A stretch of DNA of 64,000 nucleotides from Sambucus nigra. Its lineage: Eukaryota > Streptophyta > Magnoliopsida > Dipsacales > Adoxaceae. The notes beneath the pieces were generated by a model, which did not search any database, had not been told where the DNA came from, and saw only the letters and a program-made list of their open reading frames with translations. A program made the position numbers and the translations under genes. Position 1 is the stretch's first letter, and every line of letters begins with the position of its first letter. This document shows positions 37,321 to 48,554 of this stretch, one piece after another. The stretch is from contig OX422223.1 in assembly GCA_949130495.1 (NCBI GenBank), positions 79,361,751 to 79,425,750 on the forward strand. Reading direction: 5' to 3'.

Positions 37321-39198
37321 CTATGGGCGTGTGGGGATTAGGGTATAGGGGAGAAAGGAAGGGGTAAGGGTGAAAAGACACCGGTCACGGGCTTTATTGA
37401 GTTTAAAGGTGAGGGAAACTAGGGCCCTGTAAACATGGTGCTCTAATTGATGAGGGAGGAAAAATGGTTTAGTAAGTGGAATGGGTAGGGCCTCAGATAA
37501 ATCACACGACCGTTCTATGAATGGGCGATGATAATGGTCGTACCGTGACACGCCAGAGAGCTGATGAAAAGGAAAATCAACACCACAAGGAAGTGGCGGG
37601 CATAGAGTAACAAGCTCGGTGTCACAGAAGTAAAGAGTAGTAGAACATATATTCTCATGGAAGGTGGATGTTGGTTTCAGGTGAGGATCTAAAAATGTAG
37701 ATGGAAACTTGAAATGTTTAAAAACAAGATCCAAACCAGGTGTTAGGGTGGAAGGGATAATTGATGGGTCGGGTGGGATAAATGGTGGGGGAAGATAACC
37801 CAACTCAATCGTGGGAGATACACACTCATTGGGAGGAGTAAAGGAATACTCACTAGAGAGTGTGGTTTCTAAATATGGAGTGATCAACTTCTCCATAAAA
37901 GTAGCATCGGTGAATGTGGTGGTTGGGTAAGACGAGGCACCAAGATCAGAGATAGAGGAATCCCTAGAAATATCAGGCTCAATGGGAGACATGCATTGTG
38001 GGACATCATCCATACCCGGAGAGGTAGAAACCATCTCGAATTCAATCTCAAGAAAATGGTGAGCACTCGTAGCCGAAGCTAACCTAAAAGATATGGGCAT
38101 GTCAGAGACATATGCAATTGGGGCATAATGTAAAAGCTCGGGCGTATTTTTGTATATAAACGGAGTGGGAATGTGAACCTCAAGTGTGGGTTCATTTGGA
38201 TATGACATGATCAAATTAGGCTCACTAATGAAAGGTAAGTCAACACAATTGTCAACTAGAGGCCCGAACCATGGAATGGTCTCAACTTGGAAATTCTCGA
38301 GAGGATATGGTTGGTAACACTCAAAGTCAGTTGCATAAGACGATGCATCATCATCACACTCGGGTGAAACAATGGGTTGAATTGGGGTGAAGTTCGACTC
38401 TCATTCACACTAAATTTCATTTAACCTTTGTTTAAGCCTTTAAAGAGCTTGATTTTGGATTTGAGTGGCTTGCTCTTGCTCGAGAATGAACTTTTGCAAG
38501 AGGCTTTCAAGAGAGGATGTAGATGGTGGTGGTGGTGGTGGAGTGACATGTGGTGGAGGTGGTTGAGGTGGACACAACTTGCTACTATCATGACTATATG
38601 AAGAATACTCAAAGGAAGTGTGTGGAACGGGGTCAAGTGCATCATACACAAAAGGATCGCCTTCGTGATGGACAAATGGATGATAATAATTGGGTGAGTA
38701 GTGAGGGAACTAATCCTGAACGGGTGCAAAAGGTAGCCATGATGACTGTTGGAACGTGTGAGGATCCACAACATCGGGTTGGGATTCGTATTGCGTGAAA
38801 GGGTGATATGGCCTCCATGAATAACTAGGGTACTCACACCACTCGGGATTGGGTTCATCATGATAATAGGTCGAGGAGGGTTCCGAAACAATGTCATACG
38901 GATACACATGTTCCATGGTGGGTTCGTAGGGATAAGGAATGTACGGGTACTCATGGGGCAAGTGATTAGCTAGAAAACAATGGGTGCACAACAAGGTACG
39001 CGACACATCGACACTTGACACCGAAGGTGATGGAATATGAGATGCGTGCATAGAGGGGTCAAGAGTATCAATGGTACTCATGAGATTGGTAAAACCATTA
39101 AAAATATCATAAAGAGACGGCTCGGGACCACTTTCACATGTGTCGCGTGTCAATGGAAAATGACCAAAGTACTCCCGTAAAGGACGTTCTTCGGCCAT
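37321..39198 (-). pseudogene. long single-frame ORF of unknown function, four stops
   Basis: One minus-strand frame runs from ATG 39198 to the stop at 37321, about 626 codons. It is interrupted only by stops at 38710 and three near 38395-38440. The pieces (39198-38710, 38707-38440, about 38390-37321) are all in the same phase, so no frameshift has occurred. It opens MAEERPLREYFGHFPLTRD, a short motif like the start of Athila-type gag. It then becomes rich in Tyr, Pro, His and Ser, with a PHVTPPPPPP run and a helical stretch LESLLQKFILEQEQATQIQN. The last 300 codons (for example PTLEVHIPTPFIY, FPFHQLSGVSRYDHYHRP) match nothing I know. No zinc knuckle or catalytic motif is present. It may be an accessory or derived gag protein of this family. 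Confidence 0.55.
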
Positions 39199-40083
39199 GA
39201 GGATAAAAATATATATATATTTTTTTAAATTTTTTTTCAAAAGGAAAGAAAATATTTTTGGATTTTTCTAAAATAAATTACAAAATATTTTTGGATTTTT
39301 TTATAAAAATAATAGAAGAAAATATTTTTGGAAGAAAAAATGGACTCTTGATTTTGGACGAACCGACTACCGAAAAATGAATTGGACACACGCAAGTCAA
39401 GGATAATACCTAACTAACACATAGCCAATCTTTATCTTTAAATTTAATAAAAGGGTAGTCAAATTTTAATTAAGTCCGCGGGGGATAAAAAATCATGGAA
39501 TAATCTGAGTGATCACCTTTGCAAAATTTTCTCCTATTGGGCTACCTAGTTAATTGATTTTAAATTCAATGATGGCTAGGGTAGCACACAATTGGTAAGC
39601 GAGTGAGTCGGGTGATGAAATCCCTTCTCATGAGTGACCGAGTGTAGGTTTTAGCAATTTAATTCATCACACCATTAGAAAATAAATACAAGAATAAAAT
39701 CACACAAGAGCACGTAATCACACACATGAATTGACTCCCTAACAGGAGAGGCGCGAGGGTTTTAGAAATGTACCTCCCACGATTTTTAGGCCGTGGGGTG
39801 CCGAAAAATTTGAGTCGATCGGGGGGAGATCACGCCTATCTCAGTCGGCCCCGGGAGTCCTACCGACTACCTTGTCTGGTTTTCCTATCAAGCTTTCTTC
39901 GATTATTACAATTTAAAAAAATAAAAATAAAATAAAGGTGTCTCTATGCACCGCAATACAAGCCAAGAATAGAATAATCCTAAATACAAGCCTTCTAAAA
40001 ATATAAAAATGGTACAAAAACAATAAAGTGCAAAAATTAAATGAACTACAAGTTAAAATCTGCTTCGAGCTTTACGATCCCAA
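39199..40083 (-). other. 5' leader of Athila-like element
   Basis: About 0.9 kb between the primer site and the ATG at 39198. AT-rich, with no open frame of note. This length fits the untranslated leader of such elements. Confidence 0.5.
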
Positions 40084-40100
40084 GAATGGCAACGACGCCA
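40084..40100 (-). other. primer-binding site, tRNA-Asp type
   Basis: Minus strand TGGCGTCGTTGCCATTC, two bases from the LTR end. The first 13 bases match the Athila/Tat site (TGGCGCCGTTGCC) with one change. Confidence 0.8.
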
Positions 40101-40102
40101 TT

Positions 40103-41681
40103 TGATAACTTAGCTTTTTGCGTGTATGTCGTTGTTGCAAGCCAAGTCAATCAAAACCTTAAAATACCTACAAAAATGATAATAAAACTAAAGTTTAGAG
40201 GTAAGTAAGGATGTCAATCCACATCAAGGGGGTAAGCTAGAGACAAATTCAATTTTAATTCACTTTTTCTAATTTTTTTTAGCTTTTCAAATATTAAAAC
40301 AATTTTTGGGTGAGAAGAAGTGAAATAACACTAAACTAAAATGAGAGATGAAAATAACTAATTAAAAAGTGGCTAAAATGAAAAACAAAGTCTAAGACTA
40401 AAATAAGAGATAAAGTGAGGTAAATAAATGTGAGGATGAGAGCATATGAGCATGGAAAAGGTGTGAGGTAATAAAATCTGATTTGGTTAAATGTGCATTT
40501 GGGTGCACATGGGTGCATGGGGGTTGTGAGGTTTTAGGGGTATGATGGAAATGGATTAAGAGAGGTAGTTGGGGGTAAAATAGGAATTGGGGTTAAATGG
40601 TTTAAATGGGTTTTAAGCATATGGTGTTTATTTGGTTTTGTTTGGCTTGTAACATGTACGATTTTGGCTTGGGACAAATGGAGAAATGGGTTTGGTGGGT
40701 TGATTCCGGGTACAGAGTATGGGTTGGCGAGTCCAGGTTGAGGGTAAAGCATCCATGTGATCGGGTACTGTAGGTGGTCAGTTCCGGGTATGGGTGCTGA
40801 CATGGCGATTTGGTGTTTTAAGGGTTGTTGAACAGGGGTTCGAGCTCGTCGATTTTGGGTGAGAGAGAAAGTGAGGTATGGTTTGTGTGGTTATGGAGGA
40901 GAGAGGAGAGATAGAGGGTGTGAGGTTGAAGATGATGGGAGTGGGGTTAGAATGTGGTGAGGGTGTAGGAGAGTGTGTGTGTCTTAGGAGGTGTTATGGT
41001 GTGGATAAGGTGTTGGGTATTAAGGTGTGAGTGTGTGTGTTTAAATTCCTTAGAAAAATAACACTAACTAACTAAAAAAAACTAATAATATTAAAAATTA
41101 AAATTTAAAAATAAAATCCTAATCTGAAAATAAAATAAAGACTCAAATAAAAAAGAAACTAAAAAGAAATAAAAATAAAAATAAAAATAAAAATCAATTA
41201 AACTAAAAACTAAAATCCTAAATACATGTAAAATCTAATAAAACTAAAAAATAAATGAAATCTTAAAAAAAATCTAATCCTAATAAAAACTAAAAACTAA
41301 TAAAATCAAAATAAAATAAAATAAAATTATACTAATAAAAATAAAATAGAAAATTAGAAAATAAAACATAGAAATTCTAAATAAATATAAAATAAACTCT
41401 AAAAATAAAAATGACTCAAACTAAAAATCTAAAAAAATATAAAAAGGCACAAACTAAACACACATGGAGTGTGGGGCAGGTTTAGGCTCGGGTAAGGTTT
41501 CGGGAATGGGGAATTAACTCCATTTGATTCACATTTGCCTCGAAATAATACTTTTAGAACCCGCAACTGCAAACAAGCCTGTACAATGAACATATACACG
41601 CATAAGACCCAAATTGTCGAGAATTAACAACTAAAATATGTCTATTCGGGGAATAAAATGTACACTTTTGGGTGCTTATCA
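40103..41681 (-). repeat. right (5') LTR of Athila-like element
   Basis: 1579 bp, direct partner of 32381-35295 with large gaps. It lacks the segment holding the TATA-like box of the other LTR. Since this is the promoter LTR, the copy may be poorly transcribed. Confidence 0.85.
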
Positions 41682-41957
41682 TGACAGAAGATGATTTCTC
41701 TCGTTACTTGATTGTAGGTTTTCTAAGAGGGAAATTCGATGCCGTGGGATTTCTTACGACCAAGCACCGTGTCTTGCAAAATCAACACGGAGTCACTATC
41801 AATAGAATACGTAGTGACAATGACACTGAGTTTAAGGAAGCTGAAGTAGATCTTTACTATGATAGCCTCGGGATCAGAAATGAATTTTCGGCCGTGAAGA
41901 CTCCTCAGCAAAATGGGATTGTTAGGAGGAAGAATAGGATGATTTAATAAAGTAAAG
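41682..41957 (+). pseudogene. pol: SIRE A integrase, catalytic-core part
   Basis: Resumes from 32380. DDFSRYLIVGF is followed by RIRSDNDTEF (second catalytic Asp), NEFSAVKTPQQNGIV and RRKNRMI. The family motif is NGIVERKNR, so the catalytic Glu is replaced by Arg. After MI the frame meets a stop and then the next insertion at 41958. About 50-60 codons (from the QEMARAML block up to CYIL) are missing before pol resumes at 46674. Confidence 0.85.
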
Positions 41958-42992
41958 TGCAAAAATCACAACTACAACGCACCGATGTACGAGGAAAACC
42001 CAAATGGGAAAAACCTTGGACGACTGGGCCTAGATAAATCCACTACAAATAGGTTTTACAAAGGACTCAAAAGACTTACAAACTTTGACTCACTCAAGAC
42101 ACGCTGATGCCATCCTCTAACTCCGAATTTTTAGTACGTGAAGCTCCAATGCATTGCTCAACACTACTCGTGTCGCAGTATCCAACGAAGCCCAATCTAC
42201 CGTCTCCAATAAGTTTGAATGCAGAAATCCACCGCAAGTGTGCTTGTTAAATTTTAGGTTGATGGCATGGAGTTTCGGTTCAAAAGGTTAAAATTGTGTT
42301 GGAGAAGGATTTTTAATCAAAAAGGGATGGTAAGAAATTTTTGCTCTCAAGAGTATGTAAAACTTCCTTTTAAAAAAAACTGATTTTCGTCCATATATTA
42401 AAACTGGAAAAGTAGTGGACCATGGCAGTTATGTAAAATAAGTGTAGGAAAACAGTTTAAAACAATTTTAAAACTGACCGATCTCGTTCGAGCGACCTTT
42501 CATTCGAACGAGTTATCTAACGATAGTCCAGTATTAAGTTAGATACGTCGTTAGAAATCTCGTTTGAACGAGTTCGTTCAAACGACATTTCTAACGAGCT
42601 TCTAACAAGTTACCAGTGTAGTCTAGGCAATGTCGTTAGATCCAGGTCGTTCGAAGGACCTAGAGGAACTTTGAACGAGATTTCATGTTTTCTCTTAAAA
42701 GAGTTAAAATTAATTTTAAAATTGTTTTTTTATGAAAATTAATTTTCTATGAAAATTACTCTTTATGAAATGAAAATTACTCTTTATGAAAATTACTCCA
42801 ACACATAAAAATGATTTTGGTCATATACCTTTTTAGGAGAGTGGAATTGTAGTGCATATTGATGTCGTGTAAACTTTGAATGCTCGATTTTCTAAGGTTT
42901 TATGAAGCTTGATGAGGAATGACCCAAAAGCATTTTGTCCAACGGAATGTAGCCAATATTACAAATGACTCGATTGGAAATTTATCCTTACA
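41958..42992 (-). repeat. left (3') LTR of gag-only element
   Basis: 1035 bp, colinear with 45647-46673. It contains a promoter-proximal-like block with CAAATGGGAAAAACCTTGGA. An array of TCGTTCGAACGA-type palindromes spans about 42480-42670. Confidence 0.85.
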
Positions 42993-43007
42993 AATCTCCC
43001 CCTTTGG
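42993..43007 (-). other. polypurine tract of gag-only element
   Basis: Minus strand CCAAAGGGGGAGATT directly before the LTR start TGTAAGG. Confidence 0.75.
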
Positions 43008-43626
43008 ATATTCTGGGACAAAAGGAAATAATAAAAAATAAAAAAAACCTAAATTTTCTAAGCAAGCCGTCAAGCCGATTCTAAAGCCCGTCACAAAAAC
43101 CCAAATAAAAAAAAGACTAAGTAACGCGACTGACGGTGTGCTGTAGAAAAGTAGGTGATGCATCCTACACACATGAAACAACAAATTCATAAAACGCATG
43201 GGGAAATAGAGAATATAAAAACGTTAACTAATCATGAGGATATAAAGAATATAAAGCAAGTTAATTATCATGAGTGTGACATATGTTAAATTTTAATTAA
43301 CTCCCCCTAAATTCACGAATTATGAACTCCCCCTATCAATGTTTCTCCCCCTTTTTGTCTGAAAAAGACAAAGGGATAGATATAACATGCATGGTTAGAA
43401 TGAAAGCAATAGAAAAATAGGCAACACAATCCAAGAAACATATGTGCAACATTTGAAGAAACATGAGAGATTGCGTTAACATAAATGGAAAAACCAAATA
43501 TCCATACATTAGAAAAGAGAATGTAACCAAAGCAAATAAGGAGCTACAAGTGAGAAAATGTAAATACAGATATTCCGCTCATCCTCACAAGTACAAAAGA
43601 AAGAAACTAAAATAGAAATGAAATCA

Positions 43627-44934
43627 ATGAGGAGGGGCATCATTTGGTGAATCATCTGGAAGGGACCCTGTGTCCGATAAGCCATCTCCATGACGCATAT
43701 CCATGTGACGAATCGCCTTAAGGTGCTCAAGAAGCATAGAATCCTGACATGCTTGAGCTTCATCCCTGCGTGCTTGCCTCCTCACGGCAAGCCTGAGCCT
43801 CCTCACGGCGAGCTTGAGCCTCCCTATCTTGCTGCATAGAAATCAGAAGCTCTTGCAACATAGCTCGGTCTTAACGCCTATCTTCTTGAATTTGCTCCAC
43901 CTGCGAACGTACAAACCTAATATCCTATGATTCAATGGGTGCGGGAGCATAAGAAGAAGATGGTCTATGGGTGGCACGAGAGGGTGCAAGCCTACTAGGG
44001 GCAGCAGTGGAAGAAGTGGCAGATTGAGAAGATACGGAGTGAGAGGAGTGAGTTGAGGAGTATCGGGGGGTAAGTGACCACGAGACCTACCAACAGAGGA
44101 CATATCAATGGTTTGGTAGCGGGTCACCAGGACATCGGTGGGAAGACGAAGGAAGCCAATGGCAAGATAAAAGCGGGTAATGATAACGAGAAAGGGAAGG
44201 GCTTGTCTAGCGGGATCGGAGGGAAGGATTCTAATAGACTTAATGACAAGATAAAGGAAGGCAGGAAGGTCGGTGGCAGCCCTAATGATAATGGTAAACA
44301 TGAGTTCCACATGCATCTTTGTGATTTTGGTTGAGTTTGCACGTGGAATTAGACAAGCACACACAATCCAATTGAGGACCATAAAATCAGGATGTAAATT
44401 TTTATGGAAGATTGTAATAGTGCCGGGTTGGGTAATCCTACAAATGGTGCTCATAACCAAAGTAGGGTCAGGACGAGAAGAGGGAGCCCAAGGGTAGGAT
44501 GTATTATTGACACGATACAAAGAGAGGAGACGAGCTATGGAGTCGGGACTGACATAGATCTCCTGACCTCTCACACGAGATAAAATATAATCCTCCCAAA
44601 CAGACATAGCAAAATCAAATTCCCTAATAAGGTCGGGAAAGATAGTGCCAGTGAGGGAGAACAAGGGGTCCCACCCTAAGTCAGAGATCCAGGAGTGAAC
44701 GGTGGTGCCGGCTAGAGATGTGAGATGGATAACTCTTTCGCAGACAATGGCCCTAGTTGAAAAACCTTGTGTATGGCATAGTGTATGGCTGAATAATGTC
44801 GCCCAATGCAGTTTTAGATCAGGGATGGACACAGTGACACTGTTGTCCTCATCGGAGAAGGATGAAGAAGTGGAGGAAGAACGTTCCTCTGGTGAGTCGC
44901 TAATGCGACGAGTGCGACGACTACGAGGGGCCAT
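43627..44934 (-). pseudogene. gag-like / putative plant transposon protein (PF20167-like)
   Basis: The main frame (44934-43843, 363 codons) starts MAPRSRRTRRISDSPEERSS and goes on to a conserved-looking core. The core includes GWDPLFSLTG, FPDLIREFDFAMSVWED, VRGQEIYVSPDSIARLLSLY, MVLNWIVCACLIPR and KMHVELMFTIIIRAATDLP. The LIREF, VRG and SP-I-LL pattern is that of the putative plant transposon protein domain, as I recall the family. Near 44060 the Ser/Pro-rich tail moves to another frame. It then reads VRSQVEQIQEDR and REEAQACREEA repeats, and ends near 43627 with SPNDAPPH. One stop and at least two frameshifts lie in the tail; the core is intact. There are no protease, RT or integrase parts. 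It probably encodes a structural protein that works with enzymes supplied by other elements. Confidence 0.65.
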
Positions 44935-45646
44935 GCTAAAAGGGGCTAAACTAGAACCTACCTAAATAAAGAACCAGACAAACCGCCAAACACACCAACA
45001 AACCAACAAACCAATCAGCAACAATCCCATCCGCCGTTAGAGATAAAACAAAAAAAAATATTTAAGTGAAATTCCACGAAATTAAAAAGAATTTTAATTT
45101 AGGAAAAATGATAATGTTCATGGAATTCAACTTAAATAGGGGCAACACAAAAATAATAAGGATCAATAAAATAGCCCCCCCAAAATGTAGATATATACAC
45201 ATATATGTATATGAAATTGGGTAACAAAGAAGGGATAACAATATAGGTGTAGAAATCATACCCAATAGCATATATATATATATATAGAAGAGAAACATAA
45301 AATACCTAGAAAGGAGAAGAGGTAGAACTCCAAACTCGGAACCCTAGCATGGGAAATATGAGATGGAAGAGGGATGAGTGGTGTGGGAGGATGAAATAAG
45401 GTTAATAGAGGTGATGGGGAGAAAATCGTAGGAAAAATGGAGTGTGGGAGAGTGGGAAAATGGGTAATGGGTGTAATGGGTAAAGGGTAGTGGAAGAGGA
45501 AGAGGGCAAAACGAGAGAGGAGAGAAATGGTAAAATTTTGGGGAGTGGGCAAATCGTGGGAACGAGGAGAGAGAAAAAGTGAAGCGGTAGAGATTTTGGG
45601 AAGACAAACTCCCCATATAAAACCTAGGTTGTTTGAACAAGAAAAG
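44935..45646 (-). other. 5' leader of gag-only element
   Basis: Sequence between the 5' LTR and the ATG at 44934. It has a short AT-repeat near 45270 and, on the plus strand, G/A-rich DNA (CT-rich on the sense strand). I see no gene and no clear tRNA primer match beside the LTR. Confidence 0.45.
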
Positions 45647-46673
45647 TGCAAAAATCACAACCACAACGCGCAGATGTACGAGGAACACCCCAATGGGAAA
45701 AACCTCGGACGACTGGGCCAAGCTAAATCCACTACAAATAGGTTTTACAAAGGACTCAAAAGACTTACAGACTTTGACTCACTCAAGACATACTGATGCC
45801 GTCCTCTACCTACGAATTTGTAGTACGCGAAGCTCCAACGCGTTACTCAACACTACTCTTATCGCGGTATCCACCGAAGCCCAAACTACCGTCTCCAATA
45901 AGCTTAGATGCAGAAATCCACTGCAAGTGTGCTTGTTAAATTTCAGGTTGATGGCATGGGGTTTTGGTTCAAAAGGTTAAAATTGTGTTGGAGAAGGATT
46001 TTTAATCAAAAAGGGAAGATAAGAAGTTTTTGCTCTCAAGAGTATGTAAAACTTCCTTCTAAAAAAAAATTGATTTTCGTCCATATATTAAAACTGGAAA
46101 AGTAGTGGACCATGGAAGTTGTGTAAGATAAATGAACGAAAATAGTTTAAAATTTTTTCAAAACTGACAGATCTCGTTCGAACGACCTTTAATTCGAACG
46201 AGTTATCTAACGATAGTCCAGTGTTAAGTTAGATAAGTCATTAAAAATCTCGTTCGAACGAGGTCGTTCGAATGACATTTCTAACGAGTTACCAGTGCAG
46301 TCTGGGCAATGTCGTTAGATCCAGGTTGTTTGAATGACCTAGATGAACTTCGAACGAGATTTCCTATTTTCTTTTAAAAGAGTTAAAATTAATTTTGAAA
46401 TTGGTTTTTTTATGAAAATTAATTTTCTATGAAAATTACTCTTTATGAAATGAAAATTACTCTTTATGAAAATTACTCTAACACATAAAAATGATTTTGG
46501 TCATATACCTTTTTAGGAGAATGGACTTGAAGTGCATATTGATGTCGTGTAAACTTTGAATGCTCGATTCTCTTAAGGTTGTATAAAGCTTGATGAGGAA
46601 TGTCCCAAAAGCATTTTGTCCAATGGAATGTAGCTTATATTACAAATGACTCGATTGGAAATTTGTCCTTACA
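45647..46673 (-). repeat. right (5') LTR of gag-only element
   Basis: 1027 bp, partner of 41958-42992. The palindrome array is at about 46168-46355. It is followed directly by SIRE A pol sequence (AAATGCTATATCC, the CYIL codons). Confidence 0.85.
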
Positions 46674-47742
46674 AAATGCTATATCCTACGGGATAGAGAG
46701 AAATTAGGAATGTTTGACTCCCGAAGCGATGAGGAAATATTGTTAGGATATTCATCGACTAGTAGAGCATATCGGATTTTTAACCTGAGTAGATCTAATG
46801 TTATGGAGTCAATAAACATCATCGTGCAAGATGATGAACCTTCGGCGTTTATTGATTCTAACCTTTTATGTAAGGATGGCACACTTTGTTCTGATGATCC
46901 CATTGTGCCTCCCACACCCAGAGTGGATCCCAATCCTGACTCAGGGGAAACTCTTGCTTGGGTTTGCAAGAGTCACGATCCTTCTACTATTCTAGGAGAT
47001 CCCACCCTAGGGGTCTAGACTCGTGCTCATCTAGAGAATGTTGTTAGCCATGTTTCCTACACATCTAAAGTCGAGCCCAAGAACTATAAGTAAGAACTCA
47101 CAGATGAACACTGGATATGTGCTATGCAGGATGAGTTGCTTCAGTTGAGAAAGAATGATGTCTGGGAACTGGTCCCCCGACCTAGTGAGACTAGTGTGAT
47201 AGGTACCAAGTGTATCTTCAATAATTACTATTATCTAAAAAGAGGATAGGTTGGTCGCTCAAGGCTACACACAGATAGAAGGTGTAGACTTTGACGAGAC
47301 ATTCGCTCATGTTATGAGGCTTGAGTCCGTTCGCTTACTACTCGCCATCGCATGCCATCTGCGCTTCAAGTTATATTAGATGTATGTTAAGAGTGCCTTT
47401 TTTAATGGTATTCTACAGGAGGAGGTTTACATGGAATAACCAAAATGGTTTAAAGATCTTGAGGAAAGCCTTATATGGTTTGAAATAAGCACTCGGTGCT
47501 TGGTACAAGAGGCATACTTCCTATCTCGTAGCTCGTGGATTCAAGAAAGGGGGAGTTGATATGATGTTATTTTTTAGGAGAGATGACTGTTCTATTTTGG
47601 TTGCCCAGGTCTATGTGGATTACATAGTCTTTAGATCCATGTGCTCTCAGCATACTCACCACTTTGAGGAGGAGATGAAGAGTGAGTTTGAGATGAGCAT
47701 GGTTGGTGAGCTTACTTTTTTTTAGGTATCCAGGTTTGTCAG
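46674..47742 (+). pseudogene. pol: SIRE A integrase end and reverse transcriptase, broken
   Basis: Pol resumes with CYILRDREKLGMFDSRSDEE, then ILLGYSSTSRAYRIFNLS and VMESINIIVQDD, the linker after integrase. RT blocks follow: HWICAMQDELLQLRKNDVWE, LVPRP and IGTK, a broken segment around 47220-47520, then GAWYKRHTSYLVARGF. The catalytic YVDD motif reads YVDY at 47612-47623, so one metal-binding Asp is gone. Several stops and frameshifts are present. Confidence 0.85.
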
Positions 47743-48554
47743 CTAGAGGATGGGATGTTCATTTACCAATCCAAGTATGCTAGAGACCTTGTGAAGAAAT
47801 TTGGTCTAGACTCCGCTAAGCATGTACATACACCTATGGGTAACTCAACTAAGCTTAGCAAGGACACTTTAGGTAAGGATGTAAAGAAAACCTTGTATCA
47901 GAGTATGATAGGTAGTCTTCTCTGCTTGACTGCCAGTCATCCCGACATTGCCTTTAATGTTGGAGTTTGTGCACGATATTAAGTGTCCCCAAAAGAGTCA
48001 CACTTACTCGCTCTTAAACATCTTATCAAATACGTGAGTGGGACTCTATCACTTAGCATTTGGTATTCCTTTGATACCAGTGATCGTTTATCCGCCTATT
48101 TGGATGCCGATTAGGCTGGGGATGTAGATGGATGTAGGAGCACTTCTAGTGGGTGTTTCTTCTTTGGTTATGTTCTTGTCTCTTGGTTGATCAAGAAGAA
48201 AAACTCCATCTCAGTGTCCACTGTGAAGGATGAGTACATAGCCGTCGGGAGTTGTTGCACGCAACTTCTGTGGATGAAGCAGATGTTGGAGGATTATGGG
48301 ATATCACAGGGCGCCATGACTATTTCCTATGATAACACAACGCGATACACATATCCCATAATCCAGTCTAACATTCTCGCATCAAGCACATTATGATACG
48401 CGAGAACTTTATCCATGAGCTTGTAGAGGAAAAGATCGTATCCTTGAATTTTGTATCTACCAACCTCCAGTTAGCCGATATCTTCATGAAGCCTTTAGAT
48501 ACCTTTAGATTCGAGAGTCTTAGGAAGTCTTTAAGAATTTTCACAGTTGACTGA
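47743..48554 (+). pseudogene. pol: SIRE A RNase H region, broken
   Basis: Begins with RT-end sequence: YQSKYARDLVKKFGLDSAK, then LYQSMIGSLLCLTASHPDI. RNase H blocks follow, including a damaged YLDADWAG (48090-48120), KKKNSISVSTVKDEYIAVGS and CCTQLLWMKQML. The C-terminus ends with [13 protein letters not shown] and a stop at 48554. One stop interrupts the frame near 47983 and another lies in the DADWAG block. Confidence 0.85.

Larger units (their letters stand above)
32381..41681 (-). mobile_element. Athila/Tat-like non-autonomous LTR element nested in SIRE A
   Basis: LTRs at 32381-35295 and 40103-41681 share the edges TGATAA and CTTTTGGGTGCTTATCA. The primer site next to the right LTR reads TGGCGTCGTTGCCA on the minus strand. 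This is close to the TGGCGCCGTTGCCGGGGA (tRNA-Asp) site of Athila/Tat-type Ty3/gypsy elements. A purine tract abuts the left LTR. The element therefore reads on the minus strand. The 4.8-kb internal part holds one long decayed ORF and no polymerase. It splits the integrase of SIRE A between 32380 and 41682. Candidate target duplications are imperfect (TGATG versus TCATG, if the last two LTR bases are counted as flank). Confidence 0.8.
41958..46673 (-). mobile_element. non-autonomous LTR element with gag-like ORF, nested in SIRE A
   Basis: Direct repeats 41958-42992 and 45647-46673 are clearly the same sequence. On the minus strand they begin TGTAAGGA and end near TTTTTGCA. A purine tract CCAAAGGGGGAGATT abuts the left copy, so the element reads on the minus strand, as does its only ORF (44934 to about 43627). 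There is no polymerase. No primer site matching a common tRNA was recognised after the right LTR. No target duplication was found, and SIRE A lost about 50-60 codons at the site. The architecture is that of TR-GAG or large retrotransposon derivative elements. Confidence 0.75.

Noticed and set aside
44074..44965. Plus-strand ORFs opposite the gag-like gene
   Set aside because: They are shadows of the minus-strand ORF, with no independent motif or start context.
45256..45721. Minus-strand ORFs of 125 and 131 codons
   Set aside because: They lie in the leader of the gag-only element, are low in complexity (Ser, Pro, Phe, Leu from CT-rich DNA) and overlap in two frames. No family features.
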